Positions 61,201 to 64,000 of a stretch of 64,000 nt of DNA are shown here, piece by piece. The DNA lies in contig PUFA01000027.1 of the NCBI GenBank assembly GCA_003508835.1, positions 4,712,001-4,776,000 on the forward strand, written 5' to 3'. The stretch comes from Eonycteris spelaea. Lineage: Eukaryota > Chordata > Mammalia > Chiroptera > Pteropodidae. How positions within the stretch are numbered: position 1 is the stretch's first letter; each line of letters starts with the position of its first letter. The translations under genes and the position numbers were made by a program. The notes beneath the pieces are model-generated. The model made no database searches. It was given only the letters and a program-made list of their open reading frames with translations, and had not been told where the DNA came from.

Positions 61201-61839
61201 CCTATTTTTACAATTTTTACTCCCTGTTTTTAAAACAGAAGTATGCCAAATCTTAAAAAAAAAAATAGTGTTTAAGTATTTAAAAAGCAACTTAAACCCT
61301 ATTAACATCTCTTTACCCATGTATTGTGGTATCCAGAAATAATCCAATGCCAATTAATTTACTTGGTAATCTTTGTGTTTTCATTCTTGATCTTTCAATT
61401 CTAAAGATAGTGAGCCAGGATTTTTAAACTAACTTCATTTTCCAATTGCTATTTTCCCATTAAGAAATGTGGTGTTGTATGTCTAATGGATAGACTTAAC
61501 AGAATTTTCATATTTGTTGGCTCTTAATTCCAGTTCAACTGTTAACCTAGGGACACTTCATGGGTCCAAATGTTCAGGCCAGGCTGTCCCATGTAGGATG
61601 TACCACCTGCCTTATATCCTTGAATGTGTGGAATAGGAGGGAACTTCATGGGGCAGGGAGAGGCACCAACTGTACCAAGAGGCAGAACTGAGCCCTCCGT
61701 TTCATGCAGTTAATTGTGAGAAAGTCATTCATTCTTTCTGGGGCTCAGTGGACTCAGCAGACTCAAATGTAAATTAGGGTTCTGTCTCCCTAACTCCAGG
61801 GTCTAACCCTCCTGTGCAGTAGGGGCCACTTCGACTATC

Positions 61840-61966
61840 TACTGGTGCTGGGGCCTCATCCCTAAATGCTGATTAGATGGGCCTGGGGTTTGGCCTAGAC
61901 ATTGTTTTTGTTTCTGTTAATTTCTTCAGAGTTCTAGCGTGCATGCAGGGCTACGAACCATTGTAG
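61840..61966. mobile_element. MER20-like (hAT-Charlie) terminal half
   Basis: GATGGGCCTGGGGTTTGGCC and the terminus TTCTAGCGTGCATGCAGGGC, then TACGAACCATTGTAG, match the terminal half of MER20, a short hAT-derived element specific to placental mammals. The other half is not recognisable. Confidence 0.6.
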
Positions 61967-62224
61967 TTCGCTCTCGATAATTTTCTAATTGTATACTGTC
62001 CAATAATGTGTTAAGGCACTTTGAAAAAGACCTCATAAAAATAATTTAGTTTCTCTTCTCATGCAGTTGAGCCGTAAACAAACAAAAAGCAAATAAAATA
62101 ACAGAATTCCTATGTTAAACACACTTCGTCTCAAACATTAAATGGGCAAAGAGCAGAAAGTTTCAAACTTCTAAGAAATGAAATCCATTTCTAGGAGTAA
62201 TATATTTGGAACCTTCAGCGATAA

Positions 62225-62238
62225 GTGTGTGTGTGTGT
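62225..62238 (+). repeat. Short (GT)7 microsatellite
   Basis: Seven GT units in UMAD1 intron 2. Confidence 0.8.
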
Positions 62239-63225
62239 TTAAATCAGTGAGCAATGGGAAGTATTTGATTAAATTAATTATACAAATGCGAATTCCAAGT
62301 GGCCTATGACTCTTTGTCTTAGCCTTAGTATGTCTAGATTGACTTTAGGTAAATTATTTGACAGATTAGCACCCATAAACTTTTCAGAGAAACTCTGACA
62401 TACTTTTCCTTTGAACCAAAACCTTTAGGCAGTCATATTTTTAGTACAGCTATTTGGAGGTAATTGACTGGTTTACTATGTTACTATTTCTTTCAGGAGG
62501 GGAAAAAAATTAAGTCTGCACACCATATTACATAAATGGAGTTTCCTCTAGTATTTCCTTGGAGGCTTTCGTAATGTTATATCTTCCACATCTGAGACTA
62601 TTTAAATGAAAAATTTTGATGAGTAGCTTTTATATTTTAGCTTAAAGCTTATTCTTACTGCTTTCTGTTAAGAAAATAATGAAGATGAGAATCTAAAATG
62701 TACACGGTATGAGCATTATACTTTGCACTGGTAATTCAGATAGGGTTTGAAGAACTAAAATTTGTTTTTCTGTTAACCTTAATAATACTACAATATTCTT
62801 TTATTTTTAAGTGGTTATGTTATTCAGCTTCGGGTTTTTCCCCCCTTCAAGTGCAATCAAAGTGCATTACGAAGGGAAGAATTGAATTCTTAATGGATTT
62901 ACTTATTAATCTATAAATGAAAAAATTATGAATGCGTATATCATATTTTTAATGAATGCTATACCAAAGCCTTACATTATAGTATTAGTGCCTTAAAGCA
63001 TTCATTGTTCTGAACCTTTTCAGTATTCTGAGTCAAATAGCTCAGCTCTAACTTATAGAATGACTTATTTTTATTTCTTGCATTTATTATTTCCTGATGC
63101 ACACGCCAAAATATGCTCGGCAGCACCAAAGGGAAACCGTAGCCCTTAAAATAGTTCATTGATGGGTTGCTTGAAGGAGTTGATAACTGTGATAACCAGC
63201 CATTGTCCTTGTTGCTGTCACTATG

Positions 63226-63400
63226 TTAGGGGTTCTTAACCAAGATGAATTTGGGGGACTGAGTGGAGTAGTCTATAAGCCTCCTGAAATATAGGCAAAA
63301 TTTGGTATTTACATTTTTGGGAGGGAGAATGGTCTCTGTGTTCAATCAGATTTTCAAAGGTCTATGACCCATAAAAAGGTTAAAGAACCACTTTTCTAGA
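63226..63400. mobile_element. hAT-type MITE with terminal inverted repeats
   Basis: The left end TTAGGGGTTCTTAACC and the right end in reverse complement (AAGTGGTTCTTTAACC) pair as inverted repeats about 175 bp apart. The right subterminal GGTCTATGACCCATAAAAAG is characteristic of mammalian hAT nonautonomous elements. Confidence 0.65.
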
Positions 63401-64000
63401 TGTTGCTGTGTATACTCATGTTTACCGGTTTGGCTGTAGTATCTTAAGTTATTTTTATTGTAATGTCAGGTGGGTTATATCTCATTGGCCACTTTTACTA
63501 GTTTGGCTTCAGAAAATAGAATGACTTTTGTGCAGCTAAATAAAAATTAGAGGATAATTACTATTATGTAAGATACACAGCAGATGAGATGTCCTTTAGG
63601 AGGTTATTATAGTCTATCTAAGTGGCAAGACATGCAAAAATACAAGTAAAATAATATCACAAAACATTTAAAATAATATCAAACATTTAAAATGCCTGAT
63701 AGAAGGACTTGCATCATGGTGGCCCCATACACTTCATTAGTTTGTTGTTTCTGTCTTATCGTGTCACCCTGGTATGAGTATGCTTATTCACTTTTCCAGT
63801 GATGCATTCAGGGCACGATGCTGCACTGAATTTTTTTATTAAAAACTAGGCAAATGATAATGAGATGTACAGATCCCAAACTGTAATATTTTACTCGTTA
63901 TATTAAACGTAATTAGGAATTAGTAATGACAGTTTGCTTTTGGTTGTCTTGGTGTGGATCTTTCACTGTTCTAACCGGATGCTTTCTGCTCCCAGCCCAG

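Overview
The window is nuclear DNA of a placental mammal. It is AT-rich (I did not compute composition), has long introns, GT..AG splice sites, one CpG island and many decayed L1, L2, MIR, Tigger, hAT and ERV-LTR fragments. The gene order MIOS (+), RPA3 (-), UMAD1 (+) matches the block on human chromosome 7p21.3. I recognise no Alu, B1/B2, canid SINEC, Bov-tA, equine ERE or cetacean CHR SINE. That argues against primates, murine rodents and those other groups, but I cannot name the species.

Layout. Positions 1-12.5 kb hold the last five coding exons of MIOS (GATOR2 complex), encoding its C-terminal 247 residues with the cysteine/histidine-rich zinc-binding end, followed by the 3' UTR. From about 13.0 to 32.4 kb lies an intergenic region with no supported gene. 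It contains old L1/MIR/Tigger copies, an ERVL-type (MLT2-like) LTR and two stretches that look unlike their surroundings (19.8-20.2 kb and 21.2-21.5 kb). From 32.4 to 35.2 kb is the complete four-exon RPA3 gene on the minus strand (121 aa, the 14-kDa subunit of replication protein A). A CpG island at 35.0-35.8 kb serves as its promoter and almost certainly also as the start of UMAD1, which runs the other way. UMAD1 has an inferred untranslated first exon in the island, an intron of about 20.6 kb, and its first coding exon at 56.18-56.28 kb. The rest of UMAD1 lies beyond the right edge.

The genes. MIOS acts in amino-acid signalling to mTORC1 at the lysosome, RPA3 in single-stranded DNA binding during replication and repair, and UMAD1 carries (downstream of this window) a UMA domain linked to ESCRT-I. 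They are not an operon. The only physical link is the shared RPA3/UMAD1 head-to-head promoter. MIOS and RPA3 are convergent, with about 20 kb between their 3' ends.

I found no convincing new biological system. The most useful observations are the divergent promoter, layered transposon insertions that give relative ages, consistent antisense orientation of intronic L1s, a CpG-rich unexplained segment at 21.2-21.5 kb, and a possible 32-nt UTR exon of UMAD1.
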